Below, one piece after another: positions 17,793 to 26,741 of a DNA stretch of 64,000 nucleotides (position 1 is the first letter of the stretch; the number at the start of each line of letters is the position of its first letter). The position numbers were made by a program, and so were the translations under genes. Origin of the DNA: Actinoallomurus bryophytorum (lineage in GTDB: Bacteria; Actinomycetota; Actinomycetes; Streptosporangiales; Streptosporangiaceae). Location of the stretch: contig NZ_VFOZ01000001.1 in the NCBI RefSeq assembly GCF_006716425.1, forward strand, positions 4,774,001 to 4,838,000. The letters run 5' to 3'. The notes beneath the pieces are model-generated. The model was not told where the DNA came from and did not search any database. It saw only the letters and a list, made by a program, of their open reading frames with translations.

Positions 17793-19522
17793 GCGGCCTC
17801 CTGCTCGGTGAGCTGGGAGAGGACGATCTCCCGGTAGGTTTCGTTGGTGTCCATCAGCTCGCTGTGGGTGCCGGTGCCGACGACCCGGCCCTCGTCGAGC
17901 ACGACGATGCGGTCGGCGTGCCGGATGGTGGAGACGCGCTGGGCGACGATGACGACGGTCGCCTCGGCGGTCTCGGCGGCCAGTGCCGCCCGCAGGGCGG
18001 CGTCGGTCGCGTAGTCCAGGGCCGAGAACGAGTCATCGAACAGGTAGACCTCGGGCCGCCGCACGAGGGCGCGCGCGATGGCCAGGCGCTGCCGCTGCCC
18101 GCCGGAGACGTTCGTGCCCCCCTGGTCGATCTTGGCGTCCAGCCCGCCGTCCATGCTCTCCACGAAGGCGCGGCCCTGCGCGATCTCCAGGGCCTTCCAG
18201 AGCTCCTCGTCGGTGGCGCCGGGCTTGCCGTAGCGCAGGTTGGAGGCGACCGTCCCGGAGAACAGGTACGGCTTCTGCGGTACGAACGCCACGGCGTCCG
18301 ACAGCACCTCCGGGTCCAACCGGCGAACGTCGACGCCGTCGACGAGCACGGCACCGCCGGTGACGTCCATGAGACGCGGGATGAGGTTGAGCAGCGTGGT
18401 CTTGCCGCTGCCGGTGGACCCGATGATCGCGGTGATCTCGCCCGGCTGCGCGACGAGCCCGACGCCGCAGAGCACGGGCTCCTCGGCACCCGGGTACCGG
18501 AACTCGGCGTCCCGCAGCTCCAGCCGCCCGTGTACCTCGGTCGTGCGCACGGGCTCGGCCGGCGGCACGACGCTGGACTCGGTGTCCAGGACCTCCTGGA
18601 TGCGCTCGGCGCACACCTCGGCGCGCGGGACCATCATGAACATGAAGGTCGCCATCATCACGGACATCATGATCTGCATGAGATAGCTCAGGAACGCGGT
18701 CAGCGCGCCGACCTGCATCGACCCGCCGTCGATCAAGTGCCCGCCGAACCAGAGGACGGCGACGCTGGAGACGTTGACGCACAGCATCACCGTGGGGAAC
18801 ATCAGCGCCATCAGGCGTCCGGTCCCGAGCGAGACCTGCAGCAGCTCGGTGTTGGAGGTGGCGAACCGCTCCTGCTCCGGGCGGTCACGCACGAACGCCC
18901 GGATGACCCGTACGCCGGTGATCTGCTCGCGGAGCACCCGGTTGATCGTGTCGATGCGGTCCTGCATCAGGCGGAACAGCGACCGCATCCGCGTGATGAT
19001 CAGGATGATGACCGCGCCGAGCACGGGCACGACGACCAGCAGCAGCGCGGACAGCTTCACGTTCTGGTTGAGCGCCAGGATGATGCCGCCGACGCCCATG
19101 ATCGGTGCCGACACCATCATGGTGAACGTCATCAGCGCCAGCATCTGGACCTGCTGCACGTCGTTGGTGGTCCGCGTGATCAGCGACGGCGTACCGAAGC
19201 GCCCCACCTCGCGCGCCGAGAACTCCTGGACCCGGTTGAAGATGGCCGACCGTACGTCGCGGCCGAGGGCCATCGCGGTACGGGCACCGAAGTAGACGGC
19301 ACAGACGGCACAGACGATCTGCACGAGGGCCACGGTGAGCATGATGACGCCGGTGTGCATGATGTAGCCCGTATCGCCCTTCACCACCCCGTTGTCGATG
19401 ATGTCGGCGTTCAGGGTCGGCAGGTAGAGCGTCGCCAGAGTCTGCACCAGCTGAAGCGCGACCACCAGGGCCAGCGGTTTCCGGTACGGGCGCAGGTGGG
19501 CGCGCAGGAGGCGGATCAGCAC
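17789..19522 (-). CDS. heterodimeric ABC exporter, first subunit (TMD-NBD)
   Basis: 577 residues; six-helix transmembrane domain then NBD. Walker A is GSTGSGKTTL and the signature is canonical (NVSGGQRQRLAIARAL). Walker B reads YLFDDSFSALD, with Asp where the catalytic Glu should be. This is the degenerate half of a heterodimeric exporter with the gene at 15786. Start taken as the GTG at 19522, preceded by GAGAGAG at good distance; the TTG two codons earlier is too close to that site. First gene of the two-gene operon, with a long leader region shared with the divergent sensor kinase. Confidence 0.9.
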   Translation of the reverse strand: MLIRLLRAHLRPYRKPLALVVALQLVQTLATLYLPTLNADIIDNGVVKGDTGYIMHTGVIMLTVALVQIVCAVCAVYFGARTAMALGRDVRSAIFNRVQEFSAREVGRFGTPSLITRTTNDVQQVQMLALMTFTMMVSAPIMGVGGIILALNQNVKLSALLLVVVPVLGAVIILIITRMRSLFRLMQDRIDTINRVLREQITGVRVIRAFVRDRPEQERFATSNTELLQVSLGTGRLMALMFPTVMLCVNVSSVAVLWFGGHLIDGGSMQVGALTAFLSYLMQIMMSVMMATFMFMMVPRAEVCAERIQEVLDTESSVVPPAEPVRTTEVHGRLELRDAEFRYPGAEEPVLCGVGLVAQPGEITAIIGSTGSGKTTLLNLIPRLMDVTGGAVLVDGVDVRRLDPEVLSDAVAFVPQKPYLFSGTVASNLRYGKPGATDEELWKALEIAQGRAFVESMDGGLDAKIDQGGTNVSGGQRQRLAIARALVRRPEVYLFDDSFSALDYATDAALRAALAAETAEATVVIVAQRVSTIRHADRIVVLDEGRVVGTGTHSELMDTNETYREIVLSQLTEQEAA

Positions 19523-20141
19523 ACGCAAACTCTCTCTGTCGAGAAGGACCGGGGCGAGCGGCTGCCTCTCCTGGGGGAGAGGGCTTGGGGGGTAGATACG
19601 AAAAATACCTCTAAGTGCCCCCGCTTCGCGCGCCATATTCCCCCGATGTGCCCGGTCTGGAGGCTGATGTCCGCAGGTCAAAGCGGGTTATGCCTGTCCG
19701 GGGGTGGCCCCGTATCACCCATCCGGGCAGGGCGCCGGCCCCGGCCGCCCGGTGGAGGTGGCCGTGTGGCGGCGGGTTCCACGGATACCCGGCCGGCCCG
19801 TACCGGACCCTCGGGCCGTCCCCGCGGACGGCCGTTCCGGCACCTGCCGGCGTGACCCACGCACCCTCCGGTCAACCCCGGTCAGCCGTACAACCTGCCC
19901 ATATGGCCGATACGGGGCCGTGGATGCGTCGAGGAGTATGAACGGCATCGCCCCCTGAGTTCGTTGGTGAATGTCCGAGTAAGGAAGCGACCATCGACCC
20001 CGCCCCGACGAGAACAGAAGGATCCCTGCCCGGCCGGTCATCTCCGGCCCGGCGTCGCGCTCCTCCACGTCGCCGTCGGCGAGGCGAGCACGCCGCAATC
20101 GGAGATGAAGATCAGTCCTGTCCTGGTCGGGGGGTGAGCCC
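19523..20141. other. long divergent intergenic region (ABC exporter / sensor kinase)
   Basis: 619 bases without a convincing gene. It contains an imperfect stem CCTGTCCGG / CCGGGCAGG (19693-19701 with 19733-19741, one G-U) and several GC-rich dyads. A very short ORF (19938-19958, MNGIAP, preceded by GAGGAG) could be a leader peptide but has no other support. Promoters for both divergent units must lie here. Confidence 0.45.
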
Positions 20142-22160
20142 GTGAGACCGCGCATGCCGAGCGGATGGTGGAAGGTCGCCCAACGGCGAGGGCTGACCTA
20201 CCGGATGGTCCTCGTGGGCGGCGTCATGGCCGTCCTCATGGTCGGTGCGTTCGCGCTCCTGTTCATGGCGATCACCGGCCTGCGTGACGCCGGGACGGTC
20301 GCGCGCCACGCGAAGACCGCCCTCGTCTCCGCCGACCGGCTGGAGAAGCTGATGTTCGGCCTCGACGCCGAGTCACGCGGCCTCATCGTCACCAAGGCCC
20401 CCGGCTTCGACCGGTACTTCGCCGCCGACCGTGCCGCTCTGCCCGCACGCGAGGCGGACCTGGAGCGGGCGTCGGCCACGGTGGACGCGGCCCAGGCGAG
20501 ATGGGCCCATCAGATCGTGCAGGCCGACAGCGCGTACATGCGCGACTACCTCATCCCGTTGACGAACGCGGCCAAGAGCGATCCCGCGGCCGCGCGGTCG
20601 ATGCTGGAGAAGGGCGAGGGGCTGCAGCGTCTGGCGGCGCTGCGGAACCAGTGCGAGAGCTTCGAGAACGCCCAGCGCAAGATCGCCGCCGTCTCGGAAC
20701 AGGAGGCGATCGACGCCGCCCGCAGCGCCACCGTCACCGCGGCGATCTCGGCGGCGGGCGCCCTGCTGCTGATCGGCTTCTTCATCACCTACCTGACCAA
20801 AGTCATCATCCGCCCGGTCCGGCACGCCGCCCTCGTGGCCGGCGGGCTCGCCAAGGGCGACCTCACCGTACGGATGCCCGAGACGTCACCCGGGGAGATC
20901 GGCCTGCTCGAGTCCAAGTTCAACACCATGGTCGGCTCGCTGGAGGTCAGCCGTGACCAGCTTCGCCGGGTCGCGGACGAGCAGGGAGCGCTCCGGCGCG
21001 TCGCGACCCTCGTCGCGACCGGTGTCTCGCCGACCCAGGTGTTCGACGCCGTCGCCGCCGAGGTGGGCCACGTCCTGGAAGCGGATCACTCAGAGATCAT
21101 CCGGTTCGAGTCCGACGACACGGCGAGGGTGGTCGGCTACTGGAACGATCCTCGCGTTCCCAAGGTCATGCCACCGCTCAACGGGCACTGGCCGATCGAG
21201 AGCGGCACCGTCACGGCGACCGTGCTGACGACCGAACGGCCGGCACGGATGAAGAACTACGAACGCGCCACGAGCGCGATCGGGATCTGGAGCCACGCGG
21301 TAGGGATCCGCTGTGTGGTCGGCTGCCCGGTGAAGGTCGAAGGACGGGTCTGGGGTGCGATGCTCATCCACTCACTGGAGAACGAGCCGATGCCCGGGGT
21401 CACCGAGGACCGGATGCAGGAGTTCGTCGAGCTCGTCGGCACCGCGATCGCGAACGCGCAGAGCCGCAGTGACCTCCTCGCCTCCCGCGCCCGTGTGGTC
21501 GCGGCGGCGGACGAGAGCCGCCGGCGCATCGAGCGCGACCTGCACGATGGCGCGCAGCAGCAGCTCGTCACCCTCGCCCTCAAGCTGCGCACTCTGGAGA
21601 CCACCGCCGTCGCGCCCGGTCAGAGACGCCTCCGAGAGCACATCTCCGGCCTCGTCCACGACCTGGCCAACGTGCTGGACGATCTGCAGGAGGTCTCGCG
21701 TGGCATCATCCCCCCGATCCTCACGCGGAGCGGCCTGCGCCCCGCGCTCCGGTCGCTCGCCCGGCACTCACCCGTCCCGGTCGAGCTGAGCACGGACGTC
21801 ATCGGGCGCCTCGCCGAACGCGTCGAGGTCGCCGTCTACTACACCGTCTCCGAGGCGCTGACGAACGTCGTCAAGCACGCGCACGCGTCCGAGGTGAGGG
21901 TCGACCTCGTGATGGAGCACCGGACCGTACGGCTCTCGATCCACGACGACGGCCGCGGCGGAGCGAACCTGTCCGGTGGCTCCGGACTGGTCGGTCTCAA
22001 GGACCGCGTCGAGGCCCTCGGCGGCAGCATCGAGGTCGTCAGCCCGGCCGGCGGCGGTACGTCGGTGCTCGTCGAGATCCCGCTCGAGCCCGCCGAGAGC
22101 CCGCTGGCCAAGGGCGCGTCGGCGCCGCCGTTGGTGAGCCGGCCCTTCATCGGCCTGTAG
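20142..22160 (+). CDS. NarL-type sensor histidine kinase (CHASE3-like, HAMP, GAF)
   Basis: 672 residues. TM1 (about 21-44), an extracytoplasmic four-helix-like sensor (about 45-200), TM2 (about 203-222), HAMP (about 225-275), GAF domain (about 300-440), HisKA_3 dimerisation domain with phospho-acceptor His468 in RRRIERDLHDGAQQQLV, and HATPase_c with SEALTNVVKHAHA and GRGG / GSGLVGLKDRVEALGG. The family phosphorylates LuxR-type response regulators; none is encoded in the window, so it is an orphan here. GTG start with GGGGGG upstream. The function of the GAF ligand is unknown. Confidence 0.9.
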   Translation: MRPRMPSGWWKVAQRRGLTYRMVLVGGVMAVLMVGAFALLFMAITGLRDAGTVARHAKTALVSADRLEKLMFGLDAESRGLIVTKAPGFDRYFAADRAALPAREADLERASATVDAAQARWAHQIVQADSAYMRDYLIPLTNAAKSDPAAARSMLEKGEGLQRLAALRNQCESFENAQRKIAAVSEQEAIDAARSATVTAAISAAGALLLIGFFITYLTKVIIRPVRHAALVAGGLAKGDLTVRMPETSPGEIGLLESKFNTMVGSLEVSRDQLRRVADEQGALRRVATLVATGVSPTQVFDAVAAEVGHVLEADHSEIIRFESDDTARVVGYWNDPRVPKVMPPLNGHWPIESGTVTATVLTTERPARMKNYERATSAIGIWSHAVGIRCVVGCPVKVEGRVWGAMLIHSLENEPMPGVTEDRMQEFVELVGTAIANAQSRSDLLASRARVVAAADESRRRIERDLHDGAQQQLVTLALKLRTLETTAVAPGQRRLREHISGLVHDLANVLDDLQEVSRGIIPPILTRSGLRPALRSLARHSPVPVELSTDVIGRLAERVEVAVYYTVSEALTNVVKHAHASEVRVDLVMEHRTVRLSIHDDGRGGANLSGGSGLVGLKDRVEALGGSIEVVSPAGGGTSVLVEIPLEPAESPLAKGASAPPLVSRPFIGL

Positions 22161-22590
22161 GCGAGGAACAGCGGCCCGCCTCCGGCCGGATTCTCATCGC
22201 GGGAGGGAGATTCCAGGACCTGCCCTGGGCGGAATTTTGGTCTCCGGAGGTTTTCCCCACGCGTCACGCGTGCCACCAGAAGTCCGGCTCATCCCATACG
22301 TGAAGACCTTGCAAAGAAACCCCGCGAAGGGGCGCTGACCTGCTCTAACCCGAATTGCGAGGGTAGAGTCGATACAAAACACACCGCGACCCGCGGTCGG
22401 CCGCGTCATTACGACACGGTCCGCGCCCGCTCCCTGGCGGTCATCGATCATCGTGCGCCGGGACGGGCCCGATGGGGCACGGGGCGGCCGTTGATCTCAT
22501 CCGCGGCCCGGCGGCCTCGGCCAGGAAGACCGTTTCCCGCCACTGCCGCCAGGTTCTGCTGATCCTGGGTCGCGTACGGGGGGAGATCGC
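22161..22590. other. intergenic region upstream of the gas vesicle cluster
   Basis: 430 bases without a gene. It carries a perfect dyad CACGCG-TCA-CGCGTG at 22258-22272, an AT-richer segment (22300-22385) probably holding the promoter of the gvp operon, and a GGGGGG ribosome site before the ATG at 22591. The regulator of the cluster is not adjacent; the sensor kinase upstream is a candidate only by position. Confidence 0.5.
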
Positions 22591-23280
22591 ATGAAGTGCG
22601 GAAGTCAGATAGCCGTCGCGGTCGTCGGTGGCTACGTCCTGGGGCGGAGCCACAAGACCCGGATGGCGATCCTCCTGGCGCTCACGGCTGCGGCGGGAGG
22701 CAAGCTCCCGATTGGGCCCGAGGACCTCCTGAAGAAGACGCCTCTGGGCGGGTCGCTGGACAAACTCACCGGAGACCTACGCGGCCAGCTCGTCGACGCC
22801 GGTATGAACGTGGCCAAGAAGGCGGCGAGCAACCGCATCGACTCCCTCAGCGACCGGTTGCAGGAGCGCGCGGACACGCTGCGCGGAACGGGCACGAAGG
22901 GTCGCGAGGCGCCAGAGGAGGCCGAGGAGGAGCAGGAGCGCGCCCGGCCACGGCGCGAACCCTCCCGGCGCAAGCGTGAGGAGCCCGGCCGCGGCGAACG
23001 AGACCGGGGAGAGCCGTCCCGCCGTACGCGTGAGCCGGAGTACGACGAGGACGAGTACGAAGAGGACGAGTACGACGACGACCGCGATGAAGACGAGGAC
23101 GACGGGGACGAGTACGAGGACGACTACGACCGTGAGGACGACGAGCCGGAAGAGGAGGACAGCGAGCCGGAGCCGGAGCGGCGTCGTCGTCCCCCGGCGC
23201 GGTCCTCGCGGCCGGAGCCGCGCCGGCGAGCCCCGCGGCGTGAAGAGGAACGCCCGAGAAGGGGACGGTCGCCGCGGTAA
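22591..23280 (+). CDS. gvpY: gas vesicle accessory protein GvpY-like
   Basis: 229 residues. The N terminus (VGGYVLGRSHKTRMA, then an alanine-rich hydrophobic segment) matches the actinobacterial gvp-cluster protein called GvpY, often misannotated as DNA primase. A central amphipathic region (DKLTGDLRGQLVDAGMN; SNRIDSLSDRLQERAD) follows. From about residue 105 the protein is a disordered tail made almost only of E, D, R and P: first mixed, then strongly acidic (DEDEYEEDEYDDDRDEDEDD), ending Arg-rich. First gene of the cluster; 118 bases before gvpZ. The assembly role is not established for the family. Confidence 0.72.
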   Translation: MKCGSQIAVAVVGGYVLGRSHKTRMAILLALTAAAGGKLPIGPEDLLKKTPLGGSLDKLTGDLRGQLVDAGMNVAKKAASNRIDSLSDRLQERADTLRGTGTKGREAPEEAEEEQERARPRREPSRRKREEPGRGERDRGEPSRRTREPEYDEDEYEEDEYDDDRDEDEDDGDEYEDDYDREDDEPEEEDSEPEPERRRRPPARSSRPEPRRRAPRREEERPRRGRSPR

Positions 23281-23398
23281 CTGAACATCAACGCCGCCAG
23301 GACCGGGGTGTATCCGAGGGGGTTCTCGTTGCGCCCCCCGGGCTCACGTGTGCGTGACCCGTGACCTTGAGCGAAATGCCCAAGGGAGGGAGGCAGAG

Positions 23399-24718
23399 AT
23401 GACGAGCGAGAACCTCGGTAAGGAAAGCGCGGAACTGACGGAGGAACTGCCCACACAGAGGCTCGCCCAGGAGGCCAAGAGTCTGCTGGAGGCGTTCGCG
23501 GAGAAGATCCTGGCCTCGGTGGGGGACAAGGTCAGCGCCAAGGTCAACGAGTTCAGCAGCGGGCTGCTCGAGAAGGTCGGGGGCGAGGGCGGCGGCGGAC
23601 CCGGGGTCAAGGCCGCAGTGTCGGGCCTGACGGCGCTGACCGAGGGCAAGGGGCCACTACGCGCCGCGCTCGGCGCGGGTATGACCGGGGTGAAGGAAAA
23701 GGTCAAGAAGCTGTTCGGCGGTGGCAAGGGCAAGAAGGGCAAGATCACCAGCATCGTCGAGACGATCGACGTCGGCGTGCCACTCCGCCTCGCGTACAAC
23801 CAGTGGACCCAGTACGAGGACTTCTCGTCCTTCATGAAGAAGGTCGAGAACGTCGAACGGCCCTCGGAGGAGAAGTCCAACTGGAAGGCGCAGGTCTTCT
23901 GGTCCCACCGCAGCTGGGAAGCGACGACTCAGGAGCAGGTGGCCGACGATCACATCGTCTGGCGCTCCAAGGGTGCCAAGGGGTACGTCGACGGAGCCGT
24001 GAGCTTCTCGGAGCTGGCGCCGAACCTGACCCGGATCACCCTCGTGATGGAGTACCACCCCCAGGGACTGTTCGAGCACACGGGGAACCTCTGGCGGGCC
24101 CCGGGACGGCGCGCCCGGCTGGAGTTCAAGCACTTCCGCCGCCACTTGATGGTCCACGCGGTCCTCAAGGCCGACGAGATCGAGGGCTGGCGGGGTGAGA
24201 TCCGCGAGGGCGAGGTCGTCAAGACCCACGACGAGGCGATGGAGGAGGAGGAGAAGCGCGCTCGCGAGAAGGAGTCCGAGGCGCGCGATGAGGAAGAGGA
24301 GCCCCGCGAGGAGGAAGAGGGCCGCGGCGAGGAGGAAGACGCCGGGGGCGAGGACGAAGAGGCCGGCGGCGAGGAAGAAGAGACCGGCGACGAAGAGCCG
24401 GAAGAGGGGGCCGAGGAGGGCGAGGAGGGCGAGGAGCCTGAGGAGCCCGAGGAGGAACCCGGCGAGGCGGCCGAGGCCGAAGAACCCGAGGGCGAGTCCG
24501 AAGAGGGGCCCGAGGAACGGCCGAGGCGGCGGCGCCGTGCGACCGCCGAAGGTGAGCGGTCCCGCGCACGGCCGTCGCGGCGGCGTACGGGCGACGAGGA
24601 CGAACGGCCGCGGCGGCCGTCTCGACGGCGACGGCCGGCCGATGAGGGCGGCGACGATGAGCCGGCCCCGGCACGGAGACCGCGGCGGCGCCGCGATCGC
24701 GAAGAAGAGCCTGAATGA
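23399..24718 (+). CDS. gvpZ: gas vesicle accessory protein GvpZ-like, SRPBCC domain with charged tail
   Basis: 439 residues. N-terminal amphipathic helices (1 to about 115), then a SRPBCC/polyketide-cyclase-like fold (about 118-270: ETIDVGVPLRLAYNQWTQYEDFSSFMK; FSELAPNLTRITLVMEY), as in GvpZ of streptomycete clusters. The last 160 or so residues are a disordered tail of Glu/Asp blocks followed by Arg/Glu repeats, longer than I expect for the family. ATG at 23399 follows GGGAGGGAGG. SRPBCC folds bind hydrophobic ligands, so a chaperone-like role on hydrophobic GvpA is possible (inference). Confidence 0.78.
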   Translation: MTSENLGKESAELTEELPTQRLAQEAKSLLEAFAEKILASVGDKVSAKVNEFSSGLLEKVGGEGGGGPGVKAAVSGLTALTEGKGPLRAALGAGMTGVKEKVKKLFGGGKGKKGKITSIVETIDVGVPLRLAYNQWTQYEDFSSFMKKVENVERPSEEKSNWKAQVFWSHRSWEATTQEQVADDHIVWRSKGAKGYVDGAVSFSELAPNLTRITLVMEYHPQGLFEHTGNLWRAPGRRARLEFKHFRRHLMVHAVLKADEIEGWRGEIREGEVVKTHDEAMEEEEKRAREKESEARDEEEEPREEEEGRGEEEDAGGEDEEAGGEEEETGDEEPEEGAEEGEEGEEPEEPEEEPGEAAEAEEPEGESEEGPEERPRRRRRATAEGERSRARPSRRRTGDEDERPRRPSRRRRPADEGGDDEPAPARRPRRRRDREEEPE

Positions 24719-24754
24719 ACCTGTAGGCGCGGAGCCGAACGAAGGTGAGGCCTC

Positions 24755-25183
24755 ATGACTGTCTCTCCGTACGAAGGATCCTCCGGAGGGGTCCAGCGCT
24801 CGTCGGGAAGTGCGCTGGTGGACGTGATCGACACGATCCTGGACAAGGGCCTCGTCATCGACGCCTTCGTTCGTGTGTCGCTCGTGGGAATCGAGCTGAT
24901 CACCATCGACGCGCGCATCGTGGTGGCGAGCGTCGACACCTATCTCCGCTTCGCCGAGGCGACCAACCGTCTCGACCTCTACGAGAAGGGCGGCAAGGAC
25001 CTGCCCGGCCTGGTGGGGGAGCTGACCGAGAAGGGCACACACGGGGGAGCCAAGGGCAAGACGAAGGGCGTTCTCGACGCGGCGAAGGAGACCGTCGAAG
25101 AGGTCCTGCACGATCGGTCCGAGGACCGGGAGGAACGCCGGGAGCCGCGTCGACGGCCCCCGCGGAGGGAGCGTGAGCGGTGA
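24755..25183 (+). CDS. gvpA: gas vesicle shell protein GvpA
   Basis: 142 residues. Core of about 70 residues with the conserved shell signature ([47 protein letters not shown]), which builds the hydrophobic ribbed wall. A C-terminal extension of about 60 residues follows ([11 protein letters not shown]..., ending in an Arg/Glu-rich stretch); minimal GvpA proteins are about 70-80 residues. Stop overlaps the gvpF GTG. One of three GvpA-like proteins here; its position after gvpZ and intact core make it the likely main shell subunit. Confidence 0.9.
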   Translation: MTVSPYEGSSGGVQRSSGSALVDVIDTILDKGLVIDAFVRVSLVGIELITIDARIVVASVDTYLRFAEATNRLDLYEKGGKDLPGLVGELTEKGTHGGAKGKTKGVLDAAKETVEEVLHDRSEDREERREPRRRPPRRERER

Positions 25184-25974
25184 AGACACGGCCGAAGAGC
25201 GAGACCACCCAGCGCTCCGTCGGGGAAGCCCCGGCCTGTTACGTGTACGGGATCGTCCGCGACGACGCCCGGCTGCCGGGGGACATGGACGGCGTCGCCG
25301 GCGAAGAGGTGTCGCTGGTACGCCACGGCGGCCTGGCGGGTTTGGTCAGCGAGATCTCTCCCGGGCAGGCGCTCGGCACCCGCGAGGACCTGCTCGCGCA
25401 CGAGGGTGTCGTCGAGGCGGTCGCGGCGGACACGACGGTGCTGCCGTTGAGGTTCGGCTCGGTGGTCACCACCGCGGACGCGCTGGTCGAGGAGATGCTG
25501 ATCCCGTACCACGACTGGTTCGAGACCGTGCTCGACGACCTCGAAGGCACGCATGAGTTCGCCGTCGTCGGGGTCTACGTCGAGGACGCCGTGCTCCGCG
25601 AGGTGATCGGAGAGGACCCGGAGGCGGCACAGCTGCGGAACAGGATCCGTGAGCTGCCGGAGGACGCGGCGTACTACGACCGGATCCGGCTGGGTGAGCT
25701 CATCGTCAAGGCGCTCGACGAGAAGCGCCAGGTCGACAGCGAGGCTCTGGTGCGCGCGCTCGAGCCGCTCTCCGAGGCCGTGTCGCTGCGCACGCCGACC
25801 AGCGAGGACACCGCGGCCGACGCGGCGTTCCTGGTCACCGACCGTGACCTGCCGGCGTTCGAGGACGCCGTGGACGAGCTCGGCGAACGCTGGGCCGGCC
25901 GTGTGCGGCTGCGCATGATCGGGCCGCTCGCGCCGTACGACTTCGTCCCGGCTCCTCCCGAGGAAGGGACCTGA
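25180..25974 (+). CDS. gvpF: gas vesicle protein GvpF (GvpL/F family)
   Basis: 264 residues. Typical GvpL/F motifs: [11 protein letters not shown] at the N terminus, [34 protein letters not shown], and the C-terminal [10 protein letters not shown]. GvpF binds GvpA and is an assembly chaperone in archaea and cyanobacteria. GTG start overlapping the gvpA stop by GTGA. A second family member lies at 27229. Confidence 0.92.
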   Translation: MKTRPKSETTQRSVGEAPACYVYGIVRDDARLPGDMDGVAGEEVSLVRHGGLAGLVSEISPGQALGTREDLLAHEGVVEAVAADTTVLPLRFGSVVTTADALVEEMLIPYHDWFETVLDDLEGTHEFAVVGVYVEDAVLREVIGEDPEAAQLRNRIRELPEDAAYYDRIRLGELIVKALDEKRQVDSEALVRALEPLSEAVSLRTPTSEDTAADAAFLVTDRDLPAFEDAVDELGERWAGRVRLRMIGPLAPYDFVPAPPEEGT

Positions 25975-25977
25975 CCG

Positions 25978-26247
25978 ATGGGACTGCTGACCGGCCTGCT
26001 GACCCTGCCGCTCGCACCTGTGCGCAGCGTCGCCTGGCTGGCGGAACGCATTCTCGAACAGGCGGAACAGCAGATGTATGACCCCGCCTCGATCCGCCGG
26101 CAGCTTTTCGAGGTCGGCGAGGCCCGTGATGCGGGGCTGCTGTCGGATGAGGAGGCGACGGAGCTGGAGAACGAGCTGCTGAGCCGCATGATGGCGCGGC
26201 GGTCGGGGGCGCCGGAGGGCGGCAGTGGATTCCCGCCGCCCCGATGA
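25978..26247 (+). CDS. gvpG: gas vesicle protein GvpG
   Basis: 89 residues, family-typical length. GLLTGLLTLPLAPVRSVAWLAERILEQAE and the helical MYDPASIRRQLFEVGEARDAGLLSDEEATELE segment are diagnostic. It is an essential accessory protein that binds GvpF/L and GvpA in other systems. Its ATG is 3 bases after the gvpF stop; its 3' end overlaps gvpO by 23 bases. Confidence 0.92.
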   Translation: MGLLTGLLTLPLAPVRSVAWLAERILEQAEQQMYDPASIRRQLFEVGEARDAGLLSDEEATELENELLSRMMARRSGAPEGGSGFPPPR

Positions 26248-26695
26248 CCGGGAGCTGAGGGATCCCCGGATCCGGGAGCCGGACAGGCGCGTGCGCGAGA
26301 TGCGTGCGCGCGAGAGGCCCGAGCCCCGGAGCCGTGAGCCTGAGAGGCGCGAGCCCGAGAGGCGCGAGCCCGAGAGGCGCGAGCCTGAGAGGCGCGAGCC
26401 CGAGAGCCGCGAGCGTACGGAGACCGGCGCGAGGGGGCCGAGCGGGGAGAAGGCCGCCGAGCTCGCGGCCGACCATGTGGCCACGATGACCGGCAAGGAG
26501 CCCGAGGGGATCGTCTCGCTCGAACGGGCCGACCGCGGCGGCTGGGTGATCGGTGTGGAGGTCGTGGAGACCCGGCGGATTCCCGACTCGACCGACATCC
26601 TGGCCGTGTACGAGGCCGAACTGGACGCCGAGGGCGAGCTGGTCGCCTACCGGCGCGTCAAGCGCTACACACGCTGCCAGGTAGGGGAGAGATGA
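26225..26695 (+). CDS. gvpO: gas vesicle protein GvpO with charged repeat N terminus
   Basis: 156 residues. The GvpO domain is C-terminal (about 75-156: AAELAADHVATMTGKEPEGIVSLERADRGGWVIGVEVVE, then RIPDSTDILAVYEAELDAEGELVAYRRVKRY). The N-terminal half is an Arg/Glu/Pro disordered region containing five EPERR-type repeats, unlike the short acidic leader of most GvpO proteins. GTG start inside gvpG, so translation is probably coupled; a downstream start giving only the domain cannot be excluded. Confidence 0.87.
   Translation: MDSRRPDDRELRDPRIREPDRRVREMRARERPEPRSREPERREPERREPERREPERREPESRERTETGARGPSGEKAAELAADHVATMTGKEPEGIVSLERADRGGWVIGVEVVETRRIPDSTDILAVYEAELDAEGELVAYRRVKRYTRCQVGER
26336..26410 (+). 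repeat. five tandem 15-bp repeats within gvpO
   Basis: Five consecutive 15-base units GAGCC(C/T)GAGAGGCGC, the last with one change, encode EPERR x5. The unit is in frame, so expansion and contraction change only the length of the disordered arm. Confidence 0.93.
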
Positions 26696-26741
26696 CCGGC
26701 GAACGCGGCATCCTGGTCTCCCCTCCGGCGAAGGAGGTCCC

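Noticed and set aside
15867-17837. 656-codon frame antisense to the ABC exporter subunit
   Set aside because: It is a high-GC shadow with His/Asp/Arg-rich composition and no domain, start signal or conserved motif.
19938-19958. Six-codon leader peptide MNGIAP
   Set aside because: Only a GAGGAG before an ATG supports it; no attenuator structure or regulatory codon run follows.
22591-23280. DNA primase, a label often given to this gas vesicle gene
   Set aside because: No primase zinc finger or TOPRIM motif is present; position and N terminus match GvpY.
24219-24674. Arg/Pro-rich reverse-strand frame in the gvpZ tail
   Set aside because: It is the complement of the Glu/Arg repeat tail; composition alone explains the open frame.
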